A DNA stretch of 64,000 nucleotides, taken from Hymenobacter sp. BT188 (GTDB lineage: Bacteria > Bacteroidota > Bacteroidia > Cytophagales > Hymenobacteraceae). The notes beneath the pieces were generated by a model that made no database searches, was not told the origin of the DNA, and was given only the letters and a program-made list of their open reading frames with translations. The stretch is taken from positions 62,001-126,000 of the forward strand of contig NZ_JACSCW010000001.1 of the NCBI RefSeq assembly GCF_014333585.1, read 5' to 3'. This document shows, in pieces, positions 49,523 through 57,867 of this stretch. Numbering within the stretch: the stretch's first letter is position 1; every line of letters starts with the position of its first letter. The translations under genes and the position numbers were made by a program.

Positions 49523-51091
49523 TTAATCGAGATGAAGCGTATTGTATTCATTAATATGTGTTTTTTCAACAATGATATTCTTTGTTTTTGCATTCGCTTG
49601 GAAATCATCTATCAATTCAAGTACATCATGGGCAACAGCCTTTGATTTTTCAAAATCAATAATCACTTTTGAGTTTTCAGGTATTGCATTCAATGTTTTT
49701 AAAACACTCGCTTTATTGAAAAAAGATACTTCCTCAGCCAGTACAAGATGATGCACTTCGCGTCCGTCTTCCGTTGTTGTCACATCTTTCATGTGGTGGG
49801 AGTTACGATAGCTGTGTCTGAGGGTATAGAAGATGCCAAATAGCAGACCTATCGCGATACCTCTTAGCAAATCTGTAAGCAGGATGGCTATTACTGTAGC
49901 GGTAAACGGCACAAACTGCTCCCAACCCAATTTGTACATCTGTATGAAGAGAGAGGGTTTGGCCAGTTTATAACCTACCATTAATAAAATGGCGGCTAAA
50001 CTTGCGAGCGGTATCATATTCATTATTCCTGCAATTGTTACAGCAGAAATTAGCAGGAATACCCCATGCAGGATGGCTGACATTTTTGTTTTCGCTCCGA
50101 AGTTGATATTGGCAGAGCTGCGCACGATCACCTGGGTAATTGGCAGGCCCCCAATTAAGCCAGATACCACATTTCCGAGCCCCTGGGCTTTTAATTCCCT
50201 GTTAGTTGGAGTAACCCTCTTGTAAGGGTCAAGTTTATCTGTTGCCTCTACGCAAAGCAAAGTTTCGAGGCTGGCCACAATAGCTAATACAATCGCTACC
50301 TTATAAACTTCCAGATTTGTTATCTGCGAAAAATCAGGAAAAGTAAACTGGCTAAAAAACTCGTTTAAATTACCTGCCACAGGTAATTGGACTACTTGGT
50401 CATTTGCAAGGGAAAAGTTAAGAGCTCCGGACTGGTACAAGTAATTAATTACAATGCCTAAAATAACCACTACTATAGGCCCTTGTATTAGTTGAAATAT
50501 TTTATGTTTCTTGCTAAGCACCGCATCCCATAATATAAGTATCGCTAACGATATTGCCGAAATCAATACGGCACCGGGTGTAACATGCTGCAAAGCGTTG
50601 GTCAGTGCAGAAAATGAGTTTTCGCCTCCCGTAGTAGACATAAATGCTAAATCGCCTTCTGCGTCTTTGTCATATCCTAAGGCATGGGGTATTTGCTTGA
50701 TAATTATCAGCAATCCAATGCCTGTGAGCATGCCCTTGATAACAGAGGATGGAAAGTAATAGGCTATAAAGCCGGCTCTGGCAAAACCCATTATTAGCTG
50801 AATAACGCCGGAAATAACAACAGCTAATAAAAATGTTGCCCACGATCCTAGTGAAGCAATAGAGGTTAAAACTATAACCGCAAGTCCGGCAGCGGGGCCG
50901 CTAACACCGAGAGCTGAACCACTTGCTATCCCTACAACAATACCACCGACGATGCCGGCAATGATACCTGCAAATAGAGGTGCGCCGGAGGCAAGCGCAA
51001 TACCGAGACATAAAGGAACGGCTACAAAGAAAACCACAACACTGGCGGGTAGGTCGCTCTTTAATTCTTTGAACATGCTTTTTGCTTCCAT
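49523..51091 (-). CDS. SulP-family anion transporter
   Basis: A 522-residue membrane transporter. MFKELKSDLPASVVVFFVAV followed by PLCLGIALASGAP is the typical start of bacterial SulP (sulfate or bicarbonate) permeases. GVSGPAAGLAVIVLTSI and GLIGGLPITQVIVRSSANIN are core motifs. A C-terminal STAS domain (about 425-522) has KVIIDFEKSKAVAHDVLELI. The anion cannot be decided. No carbonic anhydrase gene is adjacent. The gene is AT-richer than the window average and part of the accessory block. Confidence 0.9.
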   Translation of the reverse strand: MEAKSMFKELKSDLPASVVVFFVAVPLCLGIALASGAPLFAGIIAGIVGGIVVGIASGSALGVSGPAAGLAVIVLTSIASLGSWATFLLAVVISGVIQLIMGFARAGFIAYYFPSSVIKGMLTGIGLLIIIKQIPHALGYDKDAEGDLAFMSTTGGENSFSALTNALQHVTPGAVLISAISLAILILWDAVLSKKHKIFQLIQGPIVVVILGIVINYLYQSGALNFSLANDQVVQLPVAGNLNEFFSQFTFPDFSQITNLEVYKVAIVLAIVASLETLLCVEATDKLDPYKRVTPTNRELKAQGLGNVVSGLIGGLPITQVIVRSSANINFGAKTKMSAILHGVFLLISAVTIAGIMNMIPLASLAAILLMVGYKLAKPSLFIQMYKLGWEQFVPFTATVIAILLTDLLRGIAIGLLFGIFYTLRHSYRNSHHMKDVTTTEDGREVHHLVLAEEVSFFNKASVLKTLNAIPENSKVIIDFEKSKAVAHDVLELIDDFQANAKTKNIIVEKTHINEYNTLHLD

Positions 51092-51263
51092 TTTTTTGCT
51101 GTTTTTCGTTTTTTAAAACTTTAAATTGTGTTACGTGCTGTCGGTCCGCAATAATTATTTCGTGCTCATAAAATTGATGATAGCAGTGCATCAAATGATA
51201 TACTGCAACCCTAATTCGTTGTTTTAGCTATGTGAAGTGACAAGGTGATTTTTGCCTTTCTAC

Positions 51264-51619
51264 TCAATCTTCAATTGCTTCAATACCATGTTGCTTCAGT
51301 TGCTCCAGGTTCTCCTGAGCGGATGCCGAGAGCGGTAGGATTTGGTTGGATTTCTAGGATACTTCTTGTCCGTCAAATTGGGGTCATCTTCAATCGGGCC
51401 GGTCGGCTCCACTATATAAATTCTACCGCGTCCTTCGCCTACGGCCAGTTCCGCAACCCAAATAGCCGCATCCAAGGTGGCGGTCAGATAGACAGAGGCC
51501 GCCTTCTTTCGCTTACCATAGTTTGAAGTAAAGCCGGCCTCGATCAGGTATCCCGGCTTCATATTGGCCTTCGTGCCATGATAGAACGGCTGTGAACTCA
51601 TATCGTGGGTGGGCTCCAT
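51264..51619 (-). pseudogene. arr: Rifampin ADP-ribosyltransferase (arr), internally deleted
   Basis: The frame from 51619 reads FYHGTKANMKPGYLIEAGF, YLTATLDAAIWVAELAVGEG, IYIVEPTGPIEDDPNLTDKK and PTKSYRSRHPL, an unmistakable Arr (NAD-dependent rifamycin ADP-ribosyltransferase). It then runs out of frame and stops at 51296. In another frame directly after this point, ENLEQLKQHGIEAIED followed by TGA (to 51264) matches the usual Arr C-terminal end. About 20 residues between (the VVGE...W.GH segment in known Arr) are missing. A deletion of roughly 60-70 bases, not a multiple of three, explains this. The protein is probably inactive. Confidence 0.85.
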
Positions 51620-51629
51620 AGACTTGATA

Positions 51630-52121
51630 CTAGCTTAATTCAAATTCAACTTCATTGCCATCCAAATCGGCAACTCTTATAAAGCTAAGCCTTTCAAGAA
51701 GCTTGATTGCTTCCGTGTTATGTCGACTTGTTATTGCCCAAATACGATTTAACCCAATAGTATTTAGCCCAAATTCAATGGCCAATAACATTGCCGAAGT
51801 CATATACCCTTGCCCGCGAAATTGAGGTAATAAAACACAGCCAAGCTCGCCTTCTCCTTTGTTAAGTTCCCGATAATATCCACAAGTCCCTACAAATTTA
51901 TTCGTTGATTTATCGGCAATGCCCCAATGAATTGAATTACCGTCAACGTGATTCTTGTTGATTTTGGCTTGCATTTCTGTCACTTCTTGCACTGTTGTGG
52001 CCTGAACAGCATCGTAAAACGAAATTTCGACAAGGTCTTTAATATCCGCTGTTGTGATTTGTCTTAACGAAACTTTGTCGCCTGCAATAGTTGGAAAAAC
52101 GCTGTAGGGTGGCAGTTTCAT
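51630..52121 (-). CDS. GNAT-family N-acetyltransferase
   Basis: About 163 residues from the ATG at 52121 (MKLPPYSVFPTIAGDKVSLR); the frame extends 19 codons upstream into repeat sequence. The RimJ/RimL-like pattern is clear: GDKVSLRQITTADIKDL, WGIADKSTNKFVGTCGYY, the acetyl-CoA loop PQFRGQGYMTSAMLLAIEFG, and RIWAITSRHNTEAIKLLERL. The substrate could be a ribosomal protein or small molecule. The stop lies 10 bases from the start of the broken arr gene. Confidence 0.88.
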   Translation of the reverse strand: MKLPPYSVFPTIAGDKVSLRQITTADIKDLVEISFYDAVQATTVQEVTEMQAKINKNHVDGNSIHWGIADKSTNKFVGTCGYYRELNKGEGELGCVLLPQFRGQGYMTSAMLLAIEFGLNTIGLNRIWAITSRHNTEAIKLLERLSFIRVADLDGNEVEFELS

Positions 52122-52176
52122 TTTAATTAAGTTACTGATAGAACAAGCGCAGCGCGAACGGAAGGACGGCAGAGCC

Positions 52177-52274
52177 AAGCTTCCGCTTCGCGTATCGTAG
52201 CACGACTGGAATTAGCTTTAAAATGCTAAAATAATGCTACGATTGTTGTTCAACGATGCGCGAAGCGGAAGCTT
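52177..52274. repeat. Inverted repeat between GNAT and T9SS plug-type genes
   Basis: AAGCTTCCGCTTCGCG at 52177-52192 is exactly complementary to CGCGAAGCGGAAGCTT at 52259-52274; the sequence just inside is partly complementary too (TATCGTAGCA against TGCTACGAT). The right copy can also fold on itself (GCGAAGC/GCTTCGC). It spans the divergent promoter region and reaches 17 bases from the chosen start of the next gene. Confidence 0.7.
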
Positions 52275-52290
52275 CGCGCTACATTCGCTT

Positions 52291-53619
52291 ATGCGTCGCT
52301 ACCTCTCTCTTCTTCTGCTTGCCACTGCTTGCGTGCCGCTGGGTACGCCCATCACAGACCCTAACGCCGCCCGCTCGCCCGGCCAGCAACGACCCCCGGA
52401 GTACTACGCCGACAAAACCCTGCGCTACCAGGACTTCATCTATTATCCCGATGTAAAGTCGGTGCAGTGCTACGTGGCCACGGGGCAACCTACGGAGGTG
52501 TTTCAGCCGCCGGTGGCACCGTTGCAGGGACAGGGCTTCACGCTGGAGTTTGATTTGCTGGGTAGTAAGTCGGAGCGGCTGACGGCCAAGCTCGTGCACT
52601 GCGATGTGGACTGGAAGCCTTCGGTACTTACCGATATGCAGTTTTTGAACGAGATAAATGAGTTTCTCTTCACCGACTACCGTACCGGTGTGGGTACCAA
52701 AGTGCCCTACTACCACTACCGTTTACGCGTGCCACCGGTCAAAATCAGCGGCAATTACCTACTGGTGGTGCAAAGCGCCGGCCGGGTGCCGCTGCTCACG
52801 CGGCGGCTAATGGTGTACCAGAACGACGTGGAAGTAGATCTGCGCCAGGGCATTCCGGTGGCAGGGGAGGAGCGCTACACCTTGCAGCAGGTAGACTTCG
52901 CCATTCGCTACGGCGCCATGAATCTGGTTAATCCGGCCCAGGAAGTAAAGGTGATTCTGCGCCAGAATTTCCGCTGGGATAACGCCAAAACTAACCTGCG
53001 CCCGACCTTCGTGCGCGACGCTGAGCGCCTGCTCCAATACCAGTATTTCAACTTCGAAAACGCCTTTCCGGGTCTGAGCGAGTTTCGCTTTTTTGATACC
53101 CGCTCCTTGCGCGTGCTGGGTCAGGGCATGGCCAAACTAGACCCCGAGGCCAACCCCCGCGCCGTGCTCCTCACCTTGGAAGGCACCCGCAACGGCCAGG
53201 GCTACACCCAATACGAGGATATAAACGGCCAGCGCGTGTTCGAAAACCGCGAGTTTGGCAACGGCGACTCCAACGCCGACTACGCTAACGTTACGTTTCA
53301 GCTGAAGGCGGAGCAACCCGCCGCGGGGCCCGTTTACATCATTGGCGCCCTCACCGATTGGCAGTTCAAGGACGAATTCAAACTCACTTACGACGCAGAA
53401 AACCAGATATACAGCACAACTGCTTTGCTCAAGCAAGGCTACTACAACTACTATTTCGCCACCCAAACGCCCCAGGGCCCGAACAGTGTACCATGGGAAG
53501 GCAGCCACCAAGAGACGGAAAACCAATATGATCTGCTGGTTTACTACCGTCCGCCCGGCACCCGCGCCGATTTGCTGATCGGCTACCAGACGATAACCGC
53601 AAACGGCCGGCGACCCTGA
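52291..53619 (+). CDS. DUF5103 (type IX secretion plug-type) lipoprotein
   Basis: About 442 residues. The ATG at 52291 gives MRRYLSLLLLATACVPLG, a lipoprotein signal with Cys after LLATA; an ATG 19 codons upstream would add residues encoded by repeat DNA and is less likely. DUF5103 features: YYADKTLRYQDFIYYPDVKS, LVHCDVDWKPSVLTDMQFLN, YYHYRLRVPPVKISGNYLLV and LLKQGYYNYYF. Family members are described as plug proteins of the T9SS translocon. The secreted protease at 32.7-35.4 kb would be a client of such a system. Confidence 0.87.
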   Translation: MRRYLSLLLLATACVPLGTPITDPNAARSPGQQRPPEYYADKTLRYQDFIYYPDVKSVQCYVATGQPTEVFQPPVAPLQGQGFTLEFDLLGSKSERLTAKLVHCDVDWKPSVLTDMQFLNEINEFLFTDYRTGVGTKVPYYHYRLRVPPVKISGNYLLVVQSAGRVPLLTRRLMVYQNDVEVDLRQGIPVAGEERYTLQQVDFAIRYGAMNLVNPAQEVKVILRQNFRWDNAKTNLRPTFVRDAERLLQYQYFNFENAFPGLSEFRFFDTRSLRVLGQGMAKLDPEANPRAVLLTLEGTRNGQGYTQYEDINGQRVFENREFGNGDSNADYANVTFQLKAEQPAAGPVYIIGALTDWQFKDEFKLTYDAENQIYSTTALLKQGYYNYYFATQTPQGPNSVPWEGSHQETENQYDLLVYYRPPGTRADLLIGYQTITANGRRP

Positions 53620-53645
53620 GTAAGACCTTTCTGGTTAGGGGAGTC

Positions 53646-53713
53646 AAAAAAGCCCTCCATCTTATTCCTCTGAAAACATAAGAGTATTCGATGGAGCGCT
53701 GGGGGGCTTTTTT
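53646..53713 (+). terminator. Terminator-like hairpin after DUF5103 gene
   Basis: AAAAAAGCCCTCCATC pairs with GATGGAGCGCTGGGGGGCTTTTTT (with a bulge), giving a stem that ends in a T run. The right arm contains a G6C motif. It starts 27 bases after the stop. Confidence 0.65.
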
Positions 53714-53744
53714 GATGCCGTAAAGTGGGATTCAAGTTTTAGCC

Positions 53745-53837
53745 GGAACGGGGTAGAGACGCATACTTGCGTCTGTCGTTCGCGCCGCATGGGTGTCGTT
53801 CAACGACAAGACGCAGTATCCGTCTCTACCCCGTTCC
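53745..53837. repeat. Long intergenic inverted repeat (GGAACGGGGTAGAGACG type)
   Basis: Arms at 53745-53780 and 53802-53837 pair over about 36 bases with a few mismatches (GGAACGGGGTAGAGACG at the outer ends), around a 21-base loop. This is a further repeat family in an intergenic region. Together with the terminator and about 220 bases of plain sequence it fills the 439-base gap before the first M48 gene. Confidence 0.75.
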
Positions 53838-54058
53838 AACTAAATCAAACAGCTCTTAGAGGCAGCTACAGACATGTTTCGATCCACTAGCCATCTGTAA
53901 TGATAAGCTACATAGGAATATATGGCTGTTATAGTGTATTCCTTAGGATCAACAGCGCAACCATTCAGCTACGTTGTCGTTGCAGGAACACTTCCTAGTG
54001 CTCCGATTTTTCCACGCCTCCAGACCAGCGCTGGGGGGCTTTTTTGCCACCCACTCCT

Positions 54059-55540
54059 ATGAAAAGACCCTTTCTCTTCGCCTGCAACGCAGCGTTTCTG
54101 CTGCTGCTGGCGGCCTGCACGACCAACCCCGTCACAGGCAAAAAGCAAGTCAGCCTGATGTCGGAAAGCCAGGAAGTAGCACTGGGTCAACAGTCCGACC
54201 CACAGGTGCTTGCCCAGTTTGGCTTGGTCGAAAACCCTGCTCTGCAACGCTTTATTCAGGATAAAGGCCAGAAGATGGCCGCAGTCTCGCACCGCCCTGA
54301 ACTGAAGTACGAGTTTAAAGTAGTCGATTCGCCGGTTATTAATGCCTTCGCCGTGCCCGGCGGGTACGTGTACTTTACCCGTGGCATCATGGCCCACTTC
54401 AATAATGAGGCGCAGTTTGCCGGCGTATTGGGCCACGAAATCGGCCACATCACCGCTCGCCACTCGGCCCAGCAGCAAACCAAAGCCACATTCGGACAAT
54501 TGCTGCTTATCGGCGGTATGATTGCCTCGCCCCAGCTGGCCCAATATGGCGAGCAGGCGATGCAGGGCTTGCAGGTGCTATTCCTAAAATTTGGTCGCGA
54601 TGATGAGCGCGAATCCGACCGCCTCGGCGTGGAGTACTCTACTAAAATTGGCTACGACGCCAAGCAAATGGCCGATTTCTTCCTTACGCTTCAGCGCGAA
54701 CAGGAGAAAGCTGGTGCAGGCGCTGAGCCTATTCCTAGTTTCCTCTCTTCCCACCCAAACCCCGAAGACCGCTATAACACGGTAAAGCAACTCGCCGCCG
54801 AAACGCAACAGCAAGTCGGCGCGAGCAACCTAGCCGTAGGCCGCGATTCGTATCTACGTATGATTGAAGGGCTTGTGTATGGCGATGATCCCAAGCAGGG
54901 CTTCGTGGAAAATAGCACCTTTTATCATCCTGAGCTGAAGTTTCAATTCTCGGTTCCGACTGGCTGGAAGCACCAAAACTCCCCCCAGCAGTTTCAGATG
55001 GCTGCCCCCGATGGTAAAGCAATGATGTTGCTGACTCTGGCCCCCGGGGAGTCATTGGAGGCAGCGGCCCAGCAGATGGTGCAGCAGTTCAAGTTGCAGC
55101 CCGTCGAGTCGAAGCAGGTGACGGTGAACAGCTTCCCGGCCATTGCCATCGTGGCGGATCAGGTGGCCGACCAACAGCAGCAACAGCCTCAGCAACAGCA
55201 ACAACAGGCGCCAGCCGTGCGCACGCTGATCTACCTAATTCAGGATGGCAAAACCATATATGCGATGATCGGAGCAAGCAGCGGCCCGGATTTTGCCACG
55301 TACTTCCCGACGTTTAGCAGCTCGATGCAAAACTTCCACCGACTCACCGACGCCGACAAGCTTAACCGCCAGCCTGAACGCGTCCGTATAAAATCGGTAA
55401 CCAGCGCCACCACCTTGTCACAGGCCCTGACCCGCTTCCAGGTACCGAATGACCGTCTGGAAGAAATGGCTATCCTGAATGGCATGCAACTCGACGACCG
55501 TCTGACAGCCGGTACGCTAATCAAAGTGGTGGCAAAATAA
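54059..55540 (+). CDS. M48-family metalloprotease lipoprotein (first of a tandem pair)
   Basis: About 493 residues. The ATG at 54059 gives a lipoprotein signal (MKRPFLFACNAAFLLLLAA, then Cys). The peptidase domain has the zinc motif HEIGHITARH and the third ligand region ESDRLGVEYSTKIGYD. The C-terminal half contains FYHPELKFQFSVPTGWKHQN, a Gln-rich stretch (about 375-390), and an end domain (TTLSQALTRFQVPNDRLEE, then LAGTLIKV-like) resembling those of BepA/LoiP-like peptidases with LysM-like ends. It probably degrades misfolded envelope proteins. A G6C element lies 21 bases before the start. A close paralog follows. Confidence 0.9.
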   Translation: MKRPFLFACNAAFLLLLAACTTNPVTGKKQVSLMSESQEVALGQQSDPQVLAQFGLVENPALQRFIQDKGQKMAAVSHRPELKYEFKVVDSPVINAFAVPGGYVYFTRGIMAHFNNEAQFAGVLGHEIGHITARHSAQQQTKATFGQLLLIGGMIASPQLAQYGEQAMQGLQVLFLKFGRDDERESDRLGVEYSTKIGYDAKQMADFFLTLQREQEKAGAGAEPIPSFLSSHPNPEDRYNTVKQLAAETQQQVGASNLAVGRDSYLRMIEGLVYGDDPKQGFVENSTFYHPELKFQFSVPTGWKHQNSPQQFQMAAPDGKAMMLLTLAPGESLEAAAQQMVQQFKLQPVESKQVTVNSFPAIAIVADQVADQQQQQPQQQQQQAPAVRTLIYLIQDGKTIYAMIGASSGPDFATYFPTFSSSMQNFHRLTDADKLNRQPERVRIKSVTSATTLSQALTRFQVPNDRLEEMAILNGMQLDDRLTAGTLIKVVAK

Positions 55541-55633
55541 TGTATAGCAGTTCTGCCGTTTAGAACAAGGAATATCTGCTTACTTTCTGCCTCTTTCTTA
55601 GTCCGGCGGCCACCTCACTCACTACTCATCTCT

Positions 55634-57064
55634 ATGCAATCCACCCGCTTTCGTCGTTTGAGTGCCGTAGCTTTGCTGACCGCACTCCTGCCTCTCACCA
55701 GCGCCGTCAGCCTGGCTCCAGGCTCTGCCAAAGTACCTGCACCCGTGCAAGGCGCGCAGCCCGATCCGCAGATTGTGGCGCAGTTTGGTTTACTTGATAA
55801 TGCCAAGCTACAAAGCTACATCGATACTAAAGGCATGCAGATGGGCAAGATCTCCGACCGGCCCGCCGATGTTAAGGGCTTTACCATCGTCGACTCGCCA
55901 GTTATAAATGCCTTTGCCACGCCCGATGGCCACGTCTACTTCACGCGTGGTATCATGGCCCACTTCAACAATGAAGCGCAGTTTGCCGGCGTGCTGGGCC
56001 ACGAAATCGGCCACATCACGGCTCGTCACGGCCAGAAGCAGCAAACGCGCTCTACTGTTGCCAGTGGGGCTATTCTGCTGGGCTCTATCTTCTCGAAGCG
56101 CATTGCTTCCATTGCTCAGCCAGCCTCGCAGGTAGTTGGTCTGGGCTTGCTCAAGTATGGCCGCGACGACGAAAATGAATCGGACCAATTAGGCGTGAAG
56201 TATTCCAGCAAAATCGGCTACGACCCGGCCTCCATGGCCGACTTCTTCCTGACCTTGCAGCGTACGGAGCAAAGCAATGGCGCGTCCCCCATTCCTACCT
56301 TTCTCTCCTCACACCCCAACTCCGCCGACCGGTACCAGAACGTGAAAAAGCTGGCCCAGCAGGCCGAGCAGCAAGCTGGTCGCCAGTTGGCCGTTAACCG
56401 CGAGCAGTATCTGCGCCTCATCGAAGGCTTACCCTACGGCGAAGATCCTCGGCAAGGATTCGTTGAAGCTGGGACTTTCTATCACCCCGATCTGAAATTT
56501 AAATTTCCCATTCCCTCAGGCTGGAAGTCACAGAACTCTCCTTCGCAGTTTCAGATGGGTGAGCCAAATGGTAAGGCAATACTGGTGTTACTTCCTGCTC
56601 CCGGCAACTCCCTGGACGCGGCTGCCGAAGCTCTAGTGAAGCAGCTGAGCTTACAATCACCTCAGGCACAGCGCACCACTATCAATAGCTTTCCCGCTAT
56701 TGCCATCCAAGCCGATCAGGTAGGGCAGCAAGGCGTTAGCGCCCGTACGCTCACCTACCTTATCCAGGATGGCCAGACCATCTATGCTCTAGTCGGCCTC
56801 ACGTCGCCCACCGATTTCAATACCTATGCCCCCCAGTTTCAGCGCAGCGCCCAGGGTTTTGCCCGCCTCACCGACGCCAGCAAACTGAACCGCCAGCCCG
56901 AGAAAATCCGCATCAAAACGGCTGCCAAAGCTACCACGCTGGCCCAAGCACTGGCCGCAAACGGTATTCCCGCCGCCCGCCGCGAAGAGCTAGCCATCCT
57001 GAACGGCATGAAGCTAAACGATCCGCTAAGCGCCGGGAGTTTGTATAAGGTGGTGGGCAAGTAA
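55634..57064 (+). CDS. M48-family metalloprotease (second of a tandem pair)
   Basis: A 476-residue paralog of the preceding protein, 93 bases downstream. It has a signal peptide without a lipobox Cys (LLPLTSAVSLAPGSA), so it is probably periplasmic and not lipid-anchored. The active site HEIGHITARH and ESDQLGVKYSSKIGYD are intact. The C-terminal half has FYHPDLKFKFPIPSGWKSQN and the same end domain (TTLAQALAANGIP, AGSLYKVVGK). The Gln-rich insert of the first copy is missing. The pair arose by tandem duplication; different anchoring may separate their targets. Confidence 0.9.
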   Translation: MQSTRFRRLSAVALLTALLPLTSAVSLAPGSAKVPAPVQGAQPDPQIVAQFGLLDNAKLQSYIDTKGMQMGKISDRPADVKGFTIVDSPVINAFATPDGHVYFTRGIMAHFNNEAQFAGVLGHEIGHITARHGQKQQTRSTVASGAILLGSIFSKRIASIAQPASQVVGLGLLKYGRDDENESDQLGVKYSSKIGYDPASMADFFLTLQRTEQSNGASPIPTFLSSHPNSADRYQNVKKLAQQAEQQAGRQLAVNREQYLRLIEGLPYGEDPRQGFVEAGTFYHPDLKFKFPIPSGWKSQNSPSQFQMGEPNGKAILVLLPAPGNSLDAAAEALVKQLSLQSPQAQRTTINSFPAIAIQADQVGQQGVSARTLTYLIQDGQTIYALVGLTSPTDFNTYAPQFQRSAQGFARLTDASKLNRQPEKIRIKTAAKATTLAQALAANGIPAARREELAILNGMKLNDPLSAGSLYKVVGK

Positions 57065-57082
57065 TTACTGACCGTCATAGAT

Positions 57083-57120
57083 AGAGGCTGCCGAAACTCT
57101 GTATAAGCTCGGCAGCCTCT
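57083..57120. terminator. Hairpin between convergent genes
   Basis: AGAGGCTGCCGA (57083-57094) and TCGGCAGCCTCT (57109-57120) are exactly complementary around a 14-base loop. No long T run follows. The right arm overlaps the stop codon of the leftward gene at 57119, so its role for that gene is limited. Confidence 0.6.
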
Positions 57121-57670
57121 ACCAGATAATTCGGGTGCCAAGACTGAGTTGGGTGATTAGTTCAGTATAGGTGTGCGTATATCCCCGTTCCTGGTAAGGC
57201 CCCGTGGCGTTTATTTCGGCTGTAATTAGGTGGCGCTGGAGTAAGGAAAAAGCATATCCAATGCGAATAGCGGGCAATACATTCGTCCTGCGCTCGTCCC
57301 AGTAGGCCCAACTGCTGTCAAACTCGCTATCGACTTGCTGAACCGCGAGCCCCCCGGCTAGAAAAAGCCCCCGGGGGGCTTTTTTACTAGGGCGCAGTTC
57401 AACCAGGACAGCCCCGGTCAGACAATGAAAGTGACCTTTTTCATAATCAGTAGGATCTGTATTAGTAATGCTTCGACGATAGGAGTGGAGATAGCCAGTC
57501 AGACCTATACGGTCGTTAAAATGATAGTCGGTGCCAAGCTGAAATGACGGACCTAAATAATACATTTCTGCGTCGCCGCTGGCATGTAGCCCTACGTATG
57601 GATGCCACTTTTGCTGGGCGCAGACTGGCAGTACGCCAGTTGTTAATAAAGTGAGTAACAGTAATTTCAT
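57119..57670 (-). CDS. Small outer-membrane beta-barrel-like protein, unrecognised
   Basis: About 183 residues from an ATG at 57670 (MKLLLLTLLTTGVLPVCAQ, a signal peptide). The frame begins five codons earlier at a TTG. The mature part alternates strands and turns (YLGPSFQLGTDYHFNDRIGL, HCLTGAVLVELRPSKKAPRG, VLPAIRIGYAF, LSLGTRIIW) and ends in an aromatic residue, fitting a small barrel. A palindromic GCCCCCGGGGGGCTTTTT sequence lies within the coding region at 57366-57383. Confidence 0.65.
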   Translation of the reverse strand: MKLLLLTLLTTGVLPVCAQQKWHPYVGLHASGDAEMYYLGPSFQLGTDYHFNDRIGLTGYLHSYRRSITNTDPTDYEKGHFHCLTGAVLVELRPSKKAPRGLFLAGGLAVQQVDSEFDSSWAYWDERRTNVLPAIRIGYAFSLLQRHLITAEINATGPYQERGYTHTYTELITQLSLGTRIIW

Positions 57671-57762
57671 ACGGTACGATAGCAAATAAAAATGCCCTGG
57701 CCAGTATTTGGTCGGGGCATTTAAGTTACAGAGCCGCCGAAGAAGTTGCAGCTTTTTTGTCT

Positions 57763-57856
57763 GTCATGCAGAGCACAGCGAAGCATCTCGCATGCAGTTA
57801 TCAGAGTTAGTAATTTCACTACCGCTAGCGAGATGCTTCGCTGTGCTCTGCATGAC
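57763..57856. repeat. Long intergenic inverted repeat (GTCATGCAGAGCACAGCG type)
   Basis: Arms at 57763-57791 and 57828-57856 are exactly complementary over 29 bases (GTCATGCAGAGCACAGCGAA at the left), with a 36-base loop. The ends (CTGTCATG...) recall the TGTCATCC ends of the repeats at 1.5 and 25.9 kb. It lies 11 bases past the end of the PhnA-like gene. Confidence 0.8.
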
Positions 57857-57867
57857 GTTCTGAATTG

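Noticed and set aside
55165-55215. CAG/CAA-rich tract in the first M48 gene as a satellite repeat
   Set aside because: It is a mixed CAG/CAA stretch coding for Gln with Pro interruptions, in frame and short; it is better described as a Gln-rich linker.
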